From Kappaphycus alvarezii (Eukaryota; Rhodophyta; Florideophyceae; Gigartinales; Solieriaceae), in NCBI GenBank assembly GCA_002205965.3, contig NADL03000515.1:248001-312000 (forward strand): 64,000 nt of DNA, given 5' to 3'. The notes below the pieces were generated by a model that was not told the DNA's origin, did no database searches, and saw only the letters and a list, made by a program, of their open reading frames with translations. Every line of letters starts with the position of its first letter. Within the stretch, counting starts at the first letter, position 1. This document shows, in pieces, positions 1 through 13,491 of the stretch. The translations under genes were made by a program, and so were the position numbers.

Positions 1-3000
1 GCTTGCGACACTTGAATTGCAAGAATCGACTAATGGTAGATACCCAAGTGGAGAGTGCTGTGGGGGTACACATCGTGTAATTCCATATAGTGCGCCTCTT
101 CGACTCATCGTCGAAATCTCCATAAACGCACTCAACCTGTACGAGCTATCTGACGGAATATCCTAATACACAACCACTCGCATCTTTCAAATATGAAACA
201 ACCCAACCTGTTCCCCCTCAACCTAGGCGATAGCAACTTTGCACAATGCGCTGTAGTCCGCAGCTCTCAAGCAAACAACCTACATGTCCATTCGAAGGGC
301 ATTACAACGACAAAGTCTACTTGCACCTTCCTTACAACCTATGGCTTTGGGTTTAGTGTTTCCGCAACATCTTGTTTCATTTCGACACGAGTACTGAAAA
401 GAGTACTGTACATTTTTAAAACGCCAACCCTTTACATTGTAAGCCTTTACCATCACGACATCCCTTCGGGAACAGCTGACCATATTTTTCATGCATTAAA
501 AACACCCCAAATTTGCCCCTTTTTAAAATTCATGAAAGTAGAATCCCACTGATTCTTGAATATGTTTTTCTGTGAAGTGTAATGATTTACTGCAATAAAA
601 AATATCAGGACTACAACTTTTTAAAGAGCTATACAGTAGAGCAGCAGGATACAGCATGTGAAAATTAGCGAGTAACCAAAAGCTAATTCCGTTTTTACTC
701 ATTAATTTTCTTCAACCAAAAGGTACTGAGACCAAAAACATTGTCAGGTTTTTCTTGATGTAATGCTTGTCGTGTAATTCCTTGGCCAGGGGTAACCTAC
801 AGAACATAAGTACCCCCTCTCTCCCCTTCAGTCACGACACCCGTCATCTTTTACTGGGTAAAGGTATGACGACTAGTAAGATATAGCAGTAATAAAAAGT
901 CAAAAAGTCTCATAAAAACCTCAAATCTATCCAAACTTAGATATTAAGTCAATGATCACTGAACCCAAGAAATACACATAGTAATCAACATACAAAATTC
1001 CCAGTCTTTTACCACAAAAGGGCTGAAAAATCCTAGATTTATCTGAAATACCAAATGATTCCTTCTCTCTCAATAAAGTGAATCATCACAAAGTTCAGAA
1101 GAATATAGTTTATTGAACGACTTTTCGTTTTGAATATACGGAACAACCAAGAGATCATTGACCTTGCTCTACTAACTGAACATGTCTTGTATCTTTTGAT
1201 GAATGAAAAAACAAGCTCTTACAGGGAGAAAAATACACGTGGAACTATATCCAGATGTCTGGCGATTTAAATGTTTCGCTGAGGAGCTGGTTTACATCAG
1301 CTTTGCTTCATGCAAGATCTTCACCAATAAGCTTCGAAGTAAGAATCACTGAAAGCAGAGTACTTTATCTCCCAGGTATTGTCTTGAGCTGGGTTTGAGC
1401 TAGAATTGGATTCATTTGTGGATCTTTGAACAAATTTTATCACTATTTACATCCTATAGCTTATTTTTGACCAATAATATATTTATATGACCAAAACCCA
1501 CATAAACGAAGTAAGTCATTTTCACCAGTTCCGAAAACAATGAAAACAATTTTCATTGTTTTTTGATACAAACATTTGAAAAAAATCCTAAAACATTTTC
1601 AGTTGCCATCATTCTCGAAAGATGTAACCTTGTGATAAAATTTAAAACATTATCTCAAATGGGAACTCACTTTTTTAATGTATGCAATAAATTTACTCCG
1701 AAACTAAACAGTTTCAGACTACTTGACTAAAAGCTTAAAGAATGAATCTTTACCGATATTAAATTAATAGAGTGCCTCTATATGCTCAAAGGTCTCAAGA
1801 AAACCATTTCAAATAACATGATCGGTAAGATCAAAGATGATATCCTGGAAGCATTTTACAAATAAAAAGGTTTAGAGATTCATATGAAATTGAGGATATT
1901 TGCTAAAATTTTCTTAACTTTGCCAAGGGTGGGATTTTTTTTAAACAAGCAGATCTGCTTTCCTGCGAAATATTTGATGTACAGAAGAGAAAAACAAGGA
2001 AATAAGGACTCATAAAAATCGAATAAAGAGCTCCTTTTAAAAATAATTATGGAAACCCAGTTTTAAAACCACCCCAGGGGATGAAGCACTTATTCAGTTG
2101 TTACTGAAAGAGAAGACAGCAGAAATTTGTGCGCCAGAAATACTTCCATAGTTTCCCTCTGAAAAGAATAGATTTCATAAAATATACTTCTTTCAATTTC
2201 TTTCAATTTCGTTTCCTTCTATGAAAATCTCTCTCCAACATAAATTCTTCTTCTGCTTTTGGCCGGAAGTACTTATATTTTCCTATCAATTTAGAAGTCG
2301 TGATGGAATCATTTTCCATTTTTGCGGGATTGGTGTCGTTTCGGCTGGCTTTAACAATATTGATACCTGAAACGTAAAGTTTTGGCGGCATGTATGAGCC
2401 TCTGCTGCAAATTGCATGTAAGATGAGATATTGCTACTAAATTAACGTAAAATGAAATCGATTCGGTTCCTTAATTTTTAGAAAGTGCGGTTCGGCCATC
2501 CCCCGGTGTATGCTAGACTTGTTAGGGTAAAATATTTTTACTTTTGGAAAAAGTTTTCAAATATTTCCCAATACAATTTCTGTGCCAAGAACTTTTCATT
2601 TCTCTTAATAGAAATGCAGCAATTGAATTTCAAATTTAATAATATTTGTATTTACATATTTATCACTATGCAGAAAAAGTAAAGGTTGAATTAAACATTT
2701 TCTATTCGCTTTCTAGTTCGTTTAGTAAGTAGCATATCAGTATATTTTTATTCAGCCCAACAGGAGAATGATTTTCATGGTTATTGACACCGGTTCTGTT
2801 TTCACATACTTACATACTTTTCGGGAGATTTACTTGTTCTCTCGGTGCTTAAATTCACAGAAAATTATAAGAAGCCTTAGTAGCTAATAACGAATAGACC
2901 CAACACAGATAGTTGACTCTTGAAAAAACTTTCATACCCGTAATTCGGTAGATGTTTCAGGTTAAGATATTAATTTGGGTTCATTTACATGAGAATAAGT

Positions 3001-6000
3001 TATTGTAGGATAGTTTTAATTGATCAACAAACCTCTACATTGTGTCTAAACCCTGGTCCGAACTATTTTGATTTACGCACTCCTCTTTATTTATCTTTTT
3101 TGAAATACGGTAATCCATACCCCATATTCCACTCACTCTCTCTCGAAAAAAGCTATTATTCTATTGATAGACGAGAGACATTAAGTTAATGAACCAAATG
3201 GAGAATAAAATTATCATATTGTGATTTTCATCCTCGAAGGAGGAACAATAACGATGATAAATCATTGAATCAGGACTACAATAAAATAAGCATAGATAAA
3301 AGTACAAAAAGAGATCATAATTGAAAATGAGAGATCCTTCGAAGTCCATGGGATGAAATAAATCGATTTCTATAGGTACTTTTGATTTAAAAAGTTGTAT
3401 CAGCATATCCAAATGCCTGTATCCCTGGTATTTGGGATATTTCGAGTCGATCAATGTGAATACCCATAGATTTATTCAATGCTTTAAGGTAATTATATGT
3501 TTTTCTTTATCGTAAGCGAATAATTACAGTGGAGAATTTTTTTTCGGTATAGACAATTTGGACGACTGATATCCACAATTTATTCAAATAAGCAGGACAG
3601 ATTCGTTTCAGAGAGAAAATTTTTTGAAAAGCCGTCCTGAAAACATTATCGCTAATCTTTGAATTATATAAACTCAAAATATAGGCTTATTATAGAGCCA
3701 TTGAGAATTGTGGCCTCATGTTCACTATCTCAACTTTCATTGACTTCTAGCAGTAGAATATTTCAATTTGGGACCATCTGAATGCTTCTCTTCTTTCCGC
3801 TGTTTTCCAATTCAGTAGACACAGAGGGAGGCTCTAGAAGTACTGATATATTTGACGAGTATAGATACATATAGAGTGTTTCAGAATAGCCTATCCGAGC
3901 TCGAACTGCGTCACTCCAGTTAAGAAACTTCTCCTGCGTCTTTAAGTACATTACTAAACTAATATTCAGCATTATCTAACTTCCGCGATCGCGAAAAGTA
4001 TCTCATTTTTTATAGCTTACCTCATGTATCTTTAGACTTGGAGATTTAAATGTCTTATTGTAAAATATCACATGCGATAAGTGCAAGACTTGAGCAATAT
4101 GAATTTTCGTGCAAAACTGTTTCTGCTCAGTTCCATTTACACCTCTATTTATATTTTGTGAAATGGAAGCCAACCTTCCAAACGACTTGTCCTGTAGCAC
4201 AAATATCAGAGAAAATGGGGTCAGTGACTGCTACTGGTAGTTAAAATAACAGTTAATAAAAATTAAATATCTCTACGCTCTTGAACTACCGAGAAAAACC
4301 GCGGACAAGCCACTGAAAAATACCCCAACAATTTTAAATTCCTATGCAAAAGGCTTCAAAATTTCATCAAAGCATGCAGTGTGTTCGACACATTTGATTC
4401 TTTCCCTGAGCCCAGTAATAAAAGAAAATTTTCTATCAAGTTCAATAAATTGATACTGTAAAGCATCCACGACAGTGGTAGCAAAAGAATTTCGCAGTCT
4501 CTCTCACTGATCCGAGAAATAGGAGTTAAAACACCTCTTTTTCAATTCTATCATAACCAGTGGATGAATTAGCGGAAGAAAATCTATCGCTTGGTCATTT
4601 AACTACTCAATTACACCTGCAAAGATCACGTGTTCTTTACGGCTGTAATAAAGAGCTGTGCAATTCCTAGTCACACCGGAGGGCGTTCATAATCTCCTAG
4701 ATCACTATACAATCCCAAATCCCATATTACATAATAATCAATAAAGTTTGAAACTTTTGGGGTATTTTGCCGAAATTCTTCGTTCTGAAAATGAAACATA
4801 ATGAGCGGAAGGTGCTATTTCCATATCATCACGTGAAATGGGGTCAAAAAATCTGCGGATCATCTCGTAACTTTCCCTAAAATCTTAAAATGTACGCATT
4901 GTGTTGGCGCAATGGGAAATTTTTGGCTTGCCACATCTTGAAACAAATGTGTAAGTTCTTTATAAATAATTTATACATTTATTCAAATGCATTCAAATGT
5001 ATAAATGGATTTATTTATTCAAAAATCAAGCAAATCCATCATGCCCCTCACTTTTCAAATGAATCACGCTTTATCTGCCTTTATGGAACTAGTATAGATC
5101 TGTATTTGAGCAGTCATTACATCAATTTACCAGGGAACGGCCAGCGGTTAGAACTCATGTCCTGAATTAGGTTTGTTAGTACTCTTTAGTAGGTTATAAA
5201 ATAGGCCAAAGTACTGTGAAATTATTCTGTTAAAAAAAGATTGAACATATTCTTGCATAAGGGGGCCCAATTGATTGGCAATGCACCAAATACGTTAAAG
5301 ACATTAAAAAAAACTCACGCAAATCTCTTGTTAATACCATCTTTCTTTTAGTTATGTTAACAGATTCATCAGCGGGGAATGAAATAAACTTATGAAGTTT
5401 GCTTGGACAGCGGGAATATAAGAAGGTAGGTACTATTGCAAAAATTTGCGCATATTTGTGGCTCTTGTGCAAGGAAATTGAGAGAAGGTGAAGATTCTCA
5501 ATTACCTCCGCAACAAAAATCGCACTTTTACATCCAGAAAAGATGTATTTAGGTGAGTGGAACTGCCAATTGCAATTTAAAAATACCGATGTATGTCTAT
5601 CCTTGAGAATATCTGACAGCTTCAATATGTTTGCAATGAGGCAAACTAGAGCATAAACAGATACTTTCTTCGTGTATTAAAAGGAGAGAGTGACCTAAAT
5701 TTGCTTCGTTCCGAGTATTATTAATTACTTTTTCAACTTTTCGAAAAGAAATCCTCCAGTGAGATAGTGAAGGATTGAAATAATAACTGAAAAATCAAAT
5801 TGCGAGTTAATTAGTTTGTTCCATAATCTGAAGGCTTGAAGATGTGTGTATTGCTTCCAAAGTATTCCTCGTCGTCAAGATGAAGAAGGGGAGAACAGAA
5901 AATGTCATCAATTTTTTCGTTCTAAATTTTTGTTTCCGTTACGTTGCTTTTGATTAAAAAATGTGTACCAAAGGTGTAAGCGAATGGGATCGAAGCGAAG

Positions 6001-7836
6001 AGCTTTTTCTTTCCCATTTGGATTCTAGAGCCTGGTATTTCTCTCAACAAGAGAAATGCTGGGAAAGTAAGTAGTGACGTTAATAATCGGCACGCATAGG
6101 GCAGAATAAGATTTTAGAACCGACGAATTGATCCTTTTTTACTCACTAGGGAGGCTTCTTTCACTGCAAAACGCAATAAAATCGATATGTAATGGTGCGC
6201 ACAGCGGAAATAATTGTGTTCTGAGCTGCACCAGGCATTCCAAATTAAAAAGATGTTGGCTGCTGAAGTTTTGTGGTCGTTTATTCTTCTTCCTTGAAGG
6301 AATTTTGAGAAACTTAAATGTAAATCTCTGAGCTAATGAGGCATGGGACTGCATTCTACCTTTTTGACCGATATTTTTAATGGCTGTATGTACATGTCTG
6401 AGCGAAAAAATCTGTCCATCCGCCAAAGCGGTTAGCTTTTGCTTTAGGAATGACAAAAAATCACTGTAAACTGGGCCTCTCGTAAAACTTGTTTAGGGTT
6501 CAATTGGGCCTTTTATCAAATAAGCCCAATTGGATCATTACTGCCTATAAATAATCAATTAAAAGACGTGTCTGATGTCTGATTGCGGCGGTGCTCTCAG
6601 GGCTTTTCAGCTATTACTTCTACGATGAACCATGACTTATAGCTCTACATAAAATTTTTCTTCGACAGGGTCGTTATGAACAATTATTCACCTCAGAGGA
6701 GGGCAGAAGGAACTCAAAAAAATTGAGGTTGAGCGGTCCTTTTCACTTAATTCATCTACGGATATCTTCTTTTAATAAAACGACCCTGGATTTGAGTGAC
6801 AAATTACAGTAATGTCTATCTAAATGGAAGACTAATACGATTCGATATCAGGGGTAGAAAAATAAAAAAAGTAGTCCACTAATAACTTTCTAAATCATGA
6901 AGTAAAGATGAATCATCACTGAAACCTTGGTGCTATAACATTTTTACGACTTCAAATGTAGGATATCATTAAATCATCGAGAAAATCAATGGCATAATGA
7001 AGACCACGTAAAGATTGAGCGTGCTTGACAACGAATGGTTTGAAAAATATCAAATCACTCAGTATATTCGAATACTCTAAGTTTCATAGTTACAAACCCC
7101 TTCCAACTAAGGTATTAGACATTACAAGGAGTACCGTACCGAATTAACCCTCAAGACGAATATCAATTCTATTCGAAGGACAAAACATGCATGAAAGCCG
7201 ACTGAAGATCTCAAAGAAGCGATCGGTGATATTTTTCGTTTTTCTCACAATTCTGACTGAAGCGCCCAGTACATTTCCGCTCTTGGGTGCTACCACAATC
7301 AGTTACGTATATGAGGTCGGGCATTGCATGTGGACTGTAGACTAAGATTCTTCTGGTAATGAACGTCGTATACTAGTGTTGCAGTCGCAGAAAGGCACAA
7401 TATGTCAGAGTTCGAATTATGTTTGGATTCAAAGTAGTTTTCTTTTATTTTGTGCGCTTTTCGCCGACACGGATTATGTAGGATATGCCTCGAATTAATA
7501 TATTTTAGATTATTTTATTGTAGATTTGCAGTGTCGGTATGTCTACAGGACCTACACTGTATGCTTTCATTTAATCTAAACTGTAAACTGACATGTGATC
7601 TTCCGACAGATCCATACAGTTTAAAGGCGTGCATGGTGCTGCGCACTGTACGCCATTTCATCAAGCATCATCAACAATAATCTCAACATCTGAAGGACAA
7701 CACCTGACGATCAGCCGTAAGTTGAAACATCTGGCACGCACACAACCGTAAGGTTCGCACCCCTTGCCCTACCGGCGAAACAACATAATAGGTGTGAAAC
7801 AGTGTATCACCCGACGCACTGTTGATTTGTCACACC
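1..7836. other. AT-rich gene-poor region
   Basis: I find no recognisable gene here. The open frames are short (under about 130 codons), mostly lack an ATG and show no family motif. The only repeat I can tie to another place is at 422-513. A small hairpin with 12-base arms lies at 4969-4980 and 4995-5006. A TACTGTAC palindrome occurs at 406-413. The stretch resembles decayed transposon or spacer DNA. It could hold host genes with introns that I cannot recognise by eye. Confidence 0.5.
422..513 (+). repeat. dispersed repeat, probable LINE 3' tail
   Basis: About 92 bases starting GCCAACCCTTTACATTG and ending near ACACCCCAAATTT match 38921-39011 with few differences. The second copy lies directly downstream of the end of the LINE at 34.9-39.0 kb. 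The simplest reading is that both copies share that LINE's 3' untranslated end and that this one is a strongly 5'-truncated insertion. The match stops abruptly on both sides. It could also be an independent SINE-like repeat. Confidence 0.6.
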
Positions 7837-7841
7837 CCCAC

Positions 7842-8344
7842 TGTGGGGTGTTAAGCGCACACGAGCAGATCAAGGTAGAACTGTGGTTGAAACTTTGGTT
7901 GAGGCTGGCTGGGTAAAGCCGGCCGCTCCAAACCAGGGTTTATATAGAACTGAAGATAGCTACAAACTAAAAGAAAATGCAGTCTAACAGTAGCGAATTC
8001 AAAGGTATTCCCGTAAAACAGCCCTGACGGTATCGTAAGCAGCGCTTTCAGAATTGTAGTCGGCAAGAGTGACATACTCTGACAAGATGTAAGAAGTACA
8101 TTGGTCCAGGTGGCATGGGATAGCAAGGCGACTTTTGATTGGTAAAGCAATGATGTAATATCCCAGTGTGCAACTCTCCCGTAACTATTCCAAGTGTACC
8201 AATGGGGTCAAACGCTGTGTTCAGAACTGTAAGGAAAGTGTAATGACAGCAAAGTGCCTAGTAGCCCTGGCTGCAAGGTTACCAGTGGTTTGAATCTACA
8301 GTACAGTATATGCAGTTGTAAGGTCTGTGGAGTGAAATACAACA
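7842..8344 (-). repeat. 3' LTR of chromovirus-like element
   Basis: 503 bases, plus-strand start TGTGGGGTGTTAAGCG and end ATACAACA. It matches 14368-14865 throughout, apart from one short length difference near its middle. A TATA-like TATATAAAC is readable on the minus strand near 7939-7948. The CCCAC duplication abuts its left edge. Confidence 0.95.
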
Positions 8345-8356
8345 TCACTCCCCTTA
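8345..8356 (-). other. polypurine tract
   Basis: On the minus strand the run AAGGGGAGTGA directly abuts the 3' LTR. A purine-rich tract in this place primes plus-strand DNA synthesis in LTR retrotransposons. It overlaps the end of the pol region. The call rests on position and composition. Confidence 0.6.
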
Positions 8357-11300
8357 CAGAGAAGAATCGCCCCGATTCTTGAGGTTCTGCTTGTACTTAT
8401 TCAAAAGTTCTTGTGAATTCTTGAGGTATGATTCGGGAAGCCACGAGTTCTCATGATCTCCGTACCCTTTCCATTTGACAAGGAATTTATTTTTTCCACG
8501 TTCTTTTTTATGAGCGAGTATAGACTCAACTTCGTATTCCTCATGTCCATCTTGAAATTGGAGTGGTGGCGGTGGTGGAATTTGTCGGTTGAATTCATCT
8601 TCAAAGAACGGTTTCAAGAGGCTAGCGTGGAACGCATTATGTATTCCTCTGTCGATCATCGGTTGAGATAACTGCAGACGGTAAGTTACACCGTTAATGT
8701 CCTCTGTTATTTCAAAGGGACCACAATACTTTGGGTTCAGTTTGCGTGATCCAGCCGCATCTTCAAGTGATAAGTTCTTTGTTGATAGCCAAACCTTATC
8801 ACCAATCTTGAAAGTAGACGGCCTTCTTTTCTTGTTTACATATTTTGCGGTGGACTCATTGGATTTTCGGATGTGATTCTGGGCTTTCCTTAATGCTTCT
8901 TGCATATGTTTTAGAAAACCTGCTGCCGCTGGATTGTCTGACGCTAAAACATCTAAAGGTACTGTTCGTGGTTGAATTCCGTAATTGAGGAAAAATGGTG
9001 AGAAAGTTGTGGTGACATTCACAGAGGAGTTGTAAGCAACTTCAAAGTCTACCAGGAAATTATCCCAATCTGATTTGTCGAAGCTAACGAAAGCACGGAT
9101 CATTTCCTCTATTTTCCTGTTCATTATCTCCGATTGTCCATCAGTTTGTGGGTGGTATGCAGAGGAGGGGGATATCTTTGTTCCTAGTAGAGCAAAAAGT
9201 TTTGTCCAAAACTTGCTCATGAAGATGGGATCTCGGTCACATATGATATTCTCTGGTAATCCATGATTTCGGTATACGTGATTCTTGAACAGCAGTGCTG
9301 TTTCAGGAGCATCTGTGTTTGGTTTCGTTGGTATTATTCTGATCATCTTAGAAAGTCTGTCAACGACTGTTAACACGCCGTTGTTTCCATTTCTCGACTT
9401 TGGGAGAGGTGTGATGAAATCCATGGTTATTGGGTCCATTTGGTTTTCGGTGGTTCTAGTGGTTGTAAAAGACCTGCGGGTTTCTGATTGGTTGCTTTGG
9501 TTCTCTGGCATTGGCAGGAACGTATGTATCGGATTACATCCGATCTTAAATTTTTCCAATAAAACTTTGGTGATATTCTGTTGATAGTTTTGCTTATTCC
9601 TAGGTGTCCCGTGTTGGGAGTGCAATGATAGTCATGCAGGAGCTTGACTCTGAAATTTCCTTCTGGTACACAGATCTTCTTGTTTTTAAGTAGAAGCATC
9701 CCTCGACGCTCAAAGGGAGCTCTAGGATCTTGGTAATGGGTTCTGAGGTTCTCATCCCTACCATAATCTTCTACCAACCCCACTAACTCAGTGTTTGTGA
9801 ATGATATGGTCGAAATGTTATTGGATTCTGAGGATGTCTTGGTAATAACTTCTTGAAGTAATGAATTGTTTCGTTGATAAGGTGACGGCACATCTTGTGG
9901 TTGCCTCGATAGTGCGTCCGCCACTACATTTGATTTTCCTGAGATGGGTATTATCTTGAAGTCGAAATTAACTAATCTTTCCAGCCATCTCACTTGTCTC
10001 GGGGACAAGTTTTCTTGGGTTTCTAGGTATCTTAGGGGATAGTGGTCCGAGTGAATGGTGAATGAATTACCATAAAGGTATGATCTCCACCACTTGAGGG
10101 AATCTACAATGGCCAAAAGTTCCCTTTCATGGGCCGCATAGTTTTGTTCCGCATCATTAAGAGTCCTGGATGCAAACGCGACCGGCCTTTTAGAACCTAA
10201 TTCTTCCTGTTCCAGCACTGCACCAATTGCATACTGTGATGCATCTGTGGTTACGTAGATAGGCAGTGTGGCGTCGAAATTTCTGAGAACCGGTGCGCTA
10301 CAAAGTGTTTGCTTGAGTACTTTGAAGGCATCATCTTGAGTGTGGCTCCATTGGAAATTCACGTTTTTCGTCAATTCTGTGAGGGGTTTTGCAAGAATTG
10401 AACAGCTTTTATGAATCTCCGGTAATAATTGACAAAACCAAGAAAAGACTGTACTTGTTGCTTATTCTTTGGTATCGGCCATTCCATGACTGCACTTATC
10501 TTGTTTGGATCAACAGAAATACCACTTTGAGAAATGATGTGTCCTAGGTACTCGACTTCTGTAACTCCGAAGACACATTTAGATAATTTGCCAAACAATT
10601 TTTCTTTTCTGAGGATTTCGAGTACAGTTCGAATGTGATCCAAGTGATCCTTCCATGTCTTACTGTAGATTAGGATATCATCCAGATAGACGATCACAAA
10701 TAAGTCGAGCTGATCCTTGAAAATGTCATTCATTAGGTTCATGAAAGTTGCTGGCGCATTAGTGAGTCCAAACGGCAGAACAAGAAATTCAAAGTGCCCG
10801 TATCGTGTTCTGAAGGCGGTAAATGGAATCGAATCTTCGTGTAGTCTAATCTGGTGATACCCAGATCTAAGATCAATTTTGCTGAAGAACTTTGCTCCTT
10901 TAAGCTGGTCGAAAATGTCGTCAATTCGTGGTAAGGGATAGCTGTTTTTTACAGTAAGCCGGTTTAAGGCTCTGTAATCGACACACATCCGTAGACTATC
11001 ATCCTTCTTGCTCACGAATAGGATAGGAGCTCCCCAGGGGCTCTTACTAGGTCTTATAAACTCAGCTTCTAGTAGTTCGTCCAACTGTTTTCGGAGTTCT
11101 GACATTTCTTTGTCAGAAAGTCTATAGAGACCTTTCTTTTGTGGTTCTGCTCCTTCCTTTAATTCTATTTCAAAGTCTTGTTTCCTTCTCGGTGGCAAAC
11201 CTCTTGGGAGTTTCTCTGGAAACACGTCAGCAAATGTTTCCAAAACCTTCTGTATGTCTCGAGGGTATACTGGTGCTCTTGTTTCACTAGGATGTAACGG

Positions 11301-12005
11301 TCTAAGTAAAACTGCAAATAACTCTTTTTTCTCATCGAAATCACTAACTATGGTATTGAAAGATACAAAAGGACTCACTACGGCATCATCAGCAATAAAT
11401 ATGAATGAATTTCCCTTATGTTCGATTTTCACCTCATTATTAAAACAATTGATTTTTGCCCCATGCGAGGCGCACCATTCTTTCCCAAGAATTGCATCAT
11501 AACGCTTCAATGGGCTTACTGCAAAGTACAGAGGTTCAGTATAGGCAGTTATATGTACAATGACAGCATTTACCAATTCTTGAAGTATCTGGTCCGCACC
11601 GTTGGCCATTTCAGCAAGCTCTCTGGAATCTCGGGTCTTTATTTGATGTTTCTTGCAAAACGATTCACTCAAGAAGTTGATCTCACCACCAGGGTCTATG
11701 AGGATTTTTGCTGGTCCACCAGCAATTGTACCCTTGACAATGAGAAGGCCCTTGTGATTTCTCTCGAATGCAGGGGAGAATGTTTCAATGAACGTTGCAT
11801 TCGACCTGATGGTGGACACAATGGACCTTTTTGTTTGATTCAATGATAACTCCCGAGTTTCTTTGTCTAACACAAGGTTGTCTAATGGTTCTTCAATGAC
11901 TGGAACTGACTGGGGACCTTCAATCAGTTCCTCCGGGCTTTTGGGCAGTTCTTGGCCATGTGCCCTTTCTGTCTGCACCTGAGACAGAGACCTTCGCGCA
12001 TACAT
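8354..12005 (-). pseudogene. pol region of chromovirus-like element (fossil)
   Basis: Polyprotein region of the Ty3 element. From the 12.0-kb end it shows an aspartic-protease-like segment ([13 protein letters not shown]), a reverse transcriptase with YLDDILIYS (near 10.68 kb), RNase H with TTDASQYAIGAVLEQ (near 10.24 kb), an integrase zinc-binding part, an integrase core with HPQTDGQSE (near 9.14 kb), and a C-terminal chromodomain (EYEVESILAHKK ... FLVKWKGYG, near 8.46-8.54 kb). Chromodomains of this kind steer insertion towards marked chromatin. A CCHC zinc knuckle ([14 protein letters not shown]) lies at about 11.95-12.0 kb, at the junction with gag. The region is broken in a small number of places; the family normally makes one polyprotein. 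Confidence 0.9.
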
Positions 12006-12072
12006 CTTTCACGTTCTTCTTTGTCAAGCTTCTGTAAATTGGGAGTGTTTCTTTTTAGCCCCGGTATCACTT

Positions 12073-12864
12073 CTACGTTCCCAATTTCCATTGGTACAGG
12101 ACTGCTGGTTCCAGCAAAAGAGCTTCCATTTCCATTCTTCCTCCAGAAGACTTTGGTAGGTTACCGGGTCCAGAACGCCGATAGGCCGACTCTACTCGCT
12201 CAGCATCCTTCATTAGATCGGAGAGATTGACGTATTCTTTGGTGCACAACGCCTTCCAGATATAGGGCTTCAAACCGCGAGAGTAACGATCTATCTGGTC
12301 TTTAACTCCAATATCGGGGATGTCGAGTATAATTTTGTTGAAGTCTTCGTTGAAGGTAGGAACATCTTTGACTTGTTTCCAGCGGGCGAGTTTGTCTCGA
12401 GCGATCTTCTCTTTGTTCAGCGTTTCAAAACGCTGGATCAAAGCAACCTTCAGGGACTGCCAGGAATTTATTCCTTTCCCTTCTTCTGTCTTGAAGTGGA
12501 CCATCCACCATTCATGGGCATTTCCAGCCAAGTAGCTGAGTGCTATGTGTAGGGGTCCATTTCCATCATTTCCCCCGAGGTAGTTGTCCATTTGAACGCA
12601 CCAGCTAGCAATTGATCCTTTCCCAGTGAATGTAGTTGGCTTGTTTTTCTTTGGGCCAGCCTGACTGTCCACTAGGGCATTATTTGACGAGCTGGCCTGG
12701 TTTTGGGCGTTTACGAGTTCAGATTCTAAGGAGGATACCTTTTGCGCTGCAATAGAAAGCTCTGATCTGTGTGCCGCAATTTGGTTATTGGCGTGCTCAA
12801 GATTCTGCTGCAACTGAAGCACCATTTGCGTAAGGGACTCTAGGGTGACTTGCGGCTGATCCAT
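12073..12864 (-). pseudogene. gag region of chromovirus-like element (fossil)
   Basis: Capsid-type frame starting at an ATG at 12864 (MDQPQVTLESL). It opens with a coiled-coil-like heptad segment, then shows the Ty3-type capsid core (SYLAGNAHEWWMVHF, then FNEDFNKIILDIPDI and DQIDRYSRGLKPYIW). This matches the retrotransposon gag fold of chromoviruses. The frame is open further upstream but without another plausible ATG. The nucleocapsid zinc knuckle follows at about 11.97 kb. Confidence 0.85.
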
Positions 12865-13123
12865 AGCGATTAGGTTCACAAAGCCAGTAACAGTATTTGG
12901 CCTGGTATCTGAGAGAAGTTTCCGACTTACACGTGTACACGTGGTGATACGTGTACACGATTTCTGTAACACCTGGAGTAACAGAGAGTCTCCTAGATGG
13001 TTCCTGGGCAAACTACCCACGATGCGAAGCCTCCAGTAAGCTGGTTTTTCAAAATGCCAGCAATGATTTTTGAAAAAATTGTGATTTATAACCTGATTGG
13101 TTCTTCTTGCACCTTCAAATTCC

Positions 13124-13202
13124 GGTCTTGGTGACCTAGTGGTTAAGTGTAAGTAGCTCCTGATGAGGTGGTCGCGGGTTCAAATCCGCCAGGAGCACTT
13201 AC
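13124..13202 (+). ncRNA. tRNA-like hairpin with A- and B-box-like motifs
   Basis: On the plus strand, an A-box-like GTGACCTAGTGG at 13131-13142 is followed by a B-box-like GCGGGTTCAAATCCGC at 13174-13189. A strong stem joins 13149-13162 with 13190-13202: 13 pairs, with one bulged A. The inner GCTCCTG/CAGGAGC plus the T-arm-like hairpin resemble a tRNA acceptor/T-arm minihelix with almost no anticodon region. A normal cloverleaf does not fold. It lies in the LTR-element leader, between the zinc-finger frame and gag, antisense to them. It could be a SINE head, a degenerate tRNA or a structured leader element. Confidence 0.45.
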
Positions 13203-13217
13203 AAAAAGTTCCTTCTT

Positions 13218-13338
13218 TGACGTAAGGGTTGACGTCAGTCACGTCGGGTGCGTTATAGTAGCCCTTCTTCCGATTCTTGCTTTGCGGTGGTTGTCCTGTC
13301 TAGGTCCTGACGGCGATACGGACTTACAATTGTAAGTC
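13218..13338. promoter_or_regulatory. bZIP-like sites and 18-bp palindrome in the leader
   Basis: TGACGTAA at 13218-13225 and the perfect CRE/ATF-type palindrome TGACGTCA at 13230-13237 sit close together. A perfect 18-base palindrome GACTTACAATTGTAAGTC lies at 13321-13338. Together they look like a compact internal regulatory patch between the zinc-finger frame and gag of the Ty3 element. Known bZIP factors bind TGACGTCA; use in this element is inferred only from sequence. Confidence 0.4.
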
Positions 13339-13491
13339 CTACTACAAGGATCTGGGGGCAGCAGAGGAAAGCTTGCAATCACAGCGGAAGGGTGAACACA
13401 ACACACACACGAAGTCGATTGAGAATGAACTTATTGCTTTTTTTCCTTTTTCTTACTCAAAAACAAGCAATTTTAATGGAAAACAAAGATA

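Noticed and set aside
193-552. Plus-strand 119-codon frame at the window start
   Set aside because: It overlaps the dispersed 92-base repeat and has no recognisable motif.
13124-13202. Functional tRNA gene
   Set aside because: D and anticodon arms do not fold and the A-box side does not pair with the 3' end, so only a tRNA-like structure is claimed.
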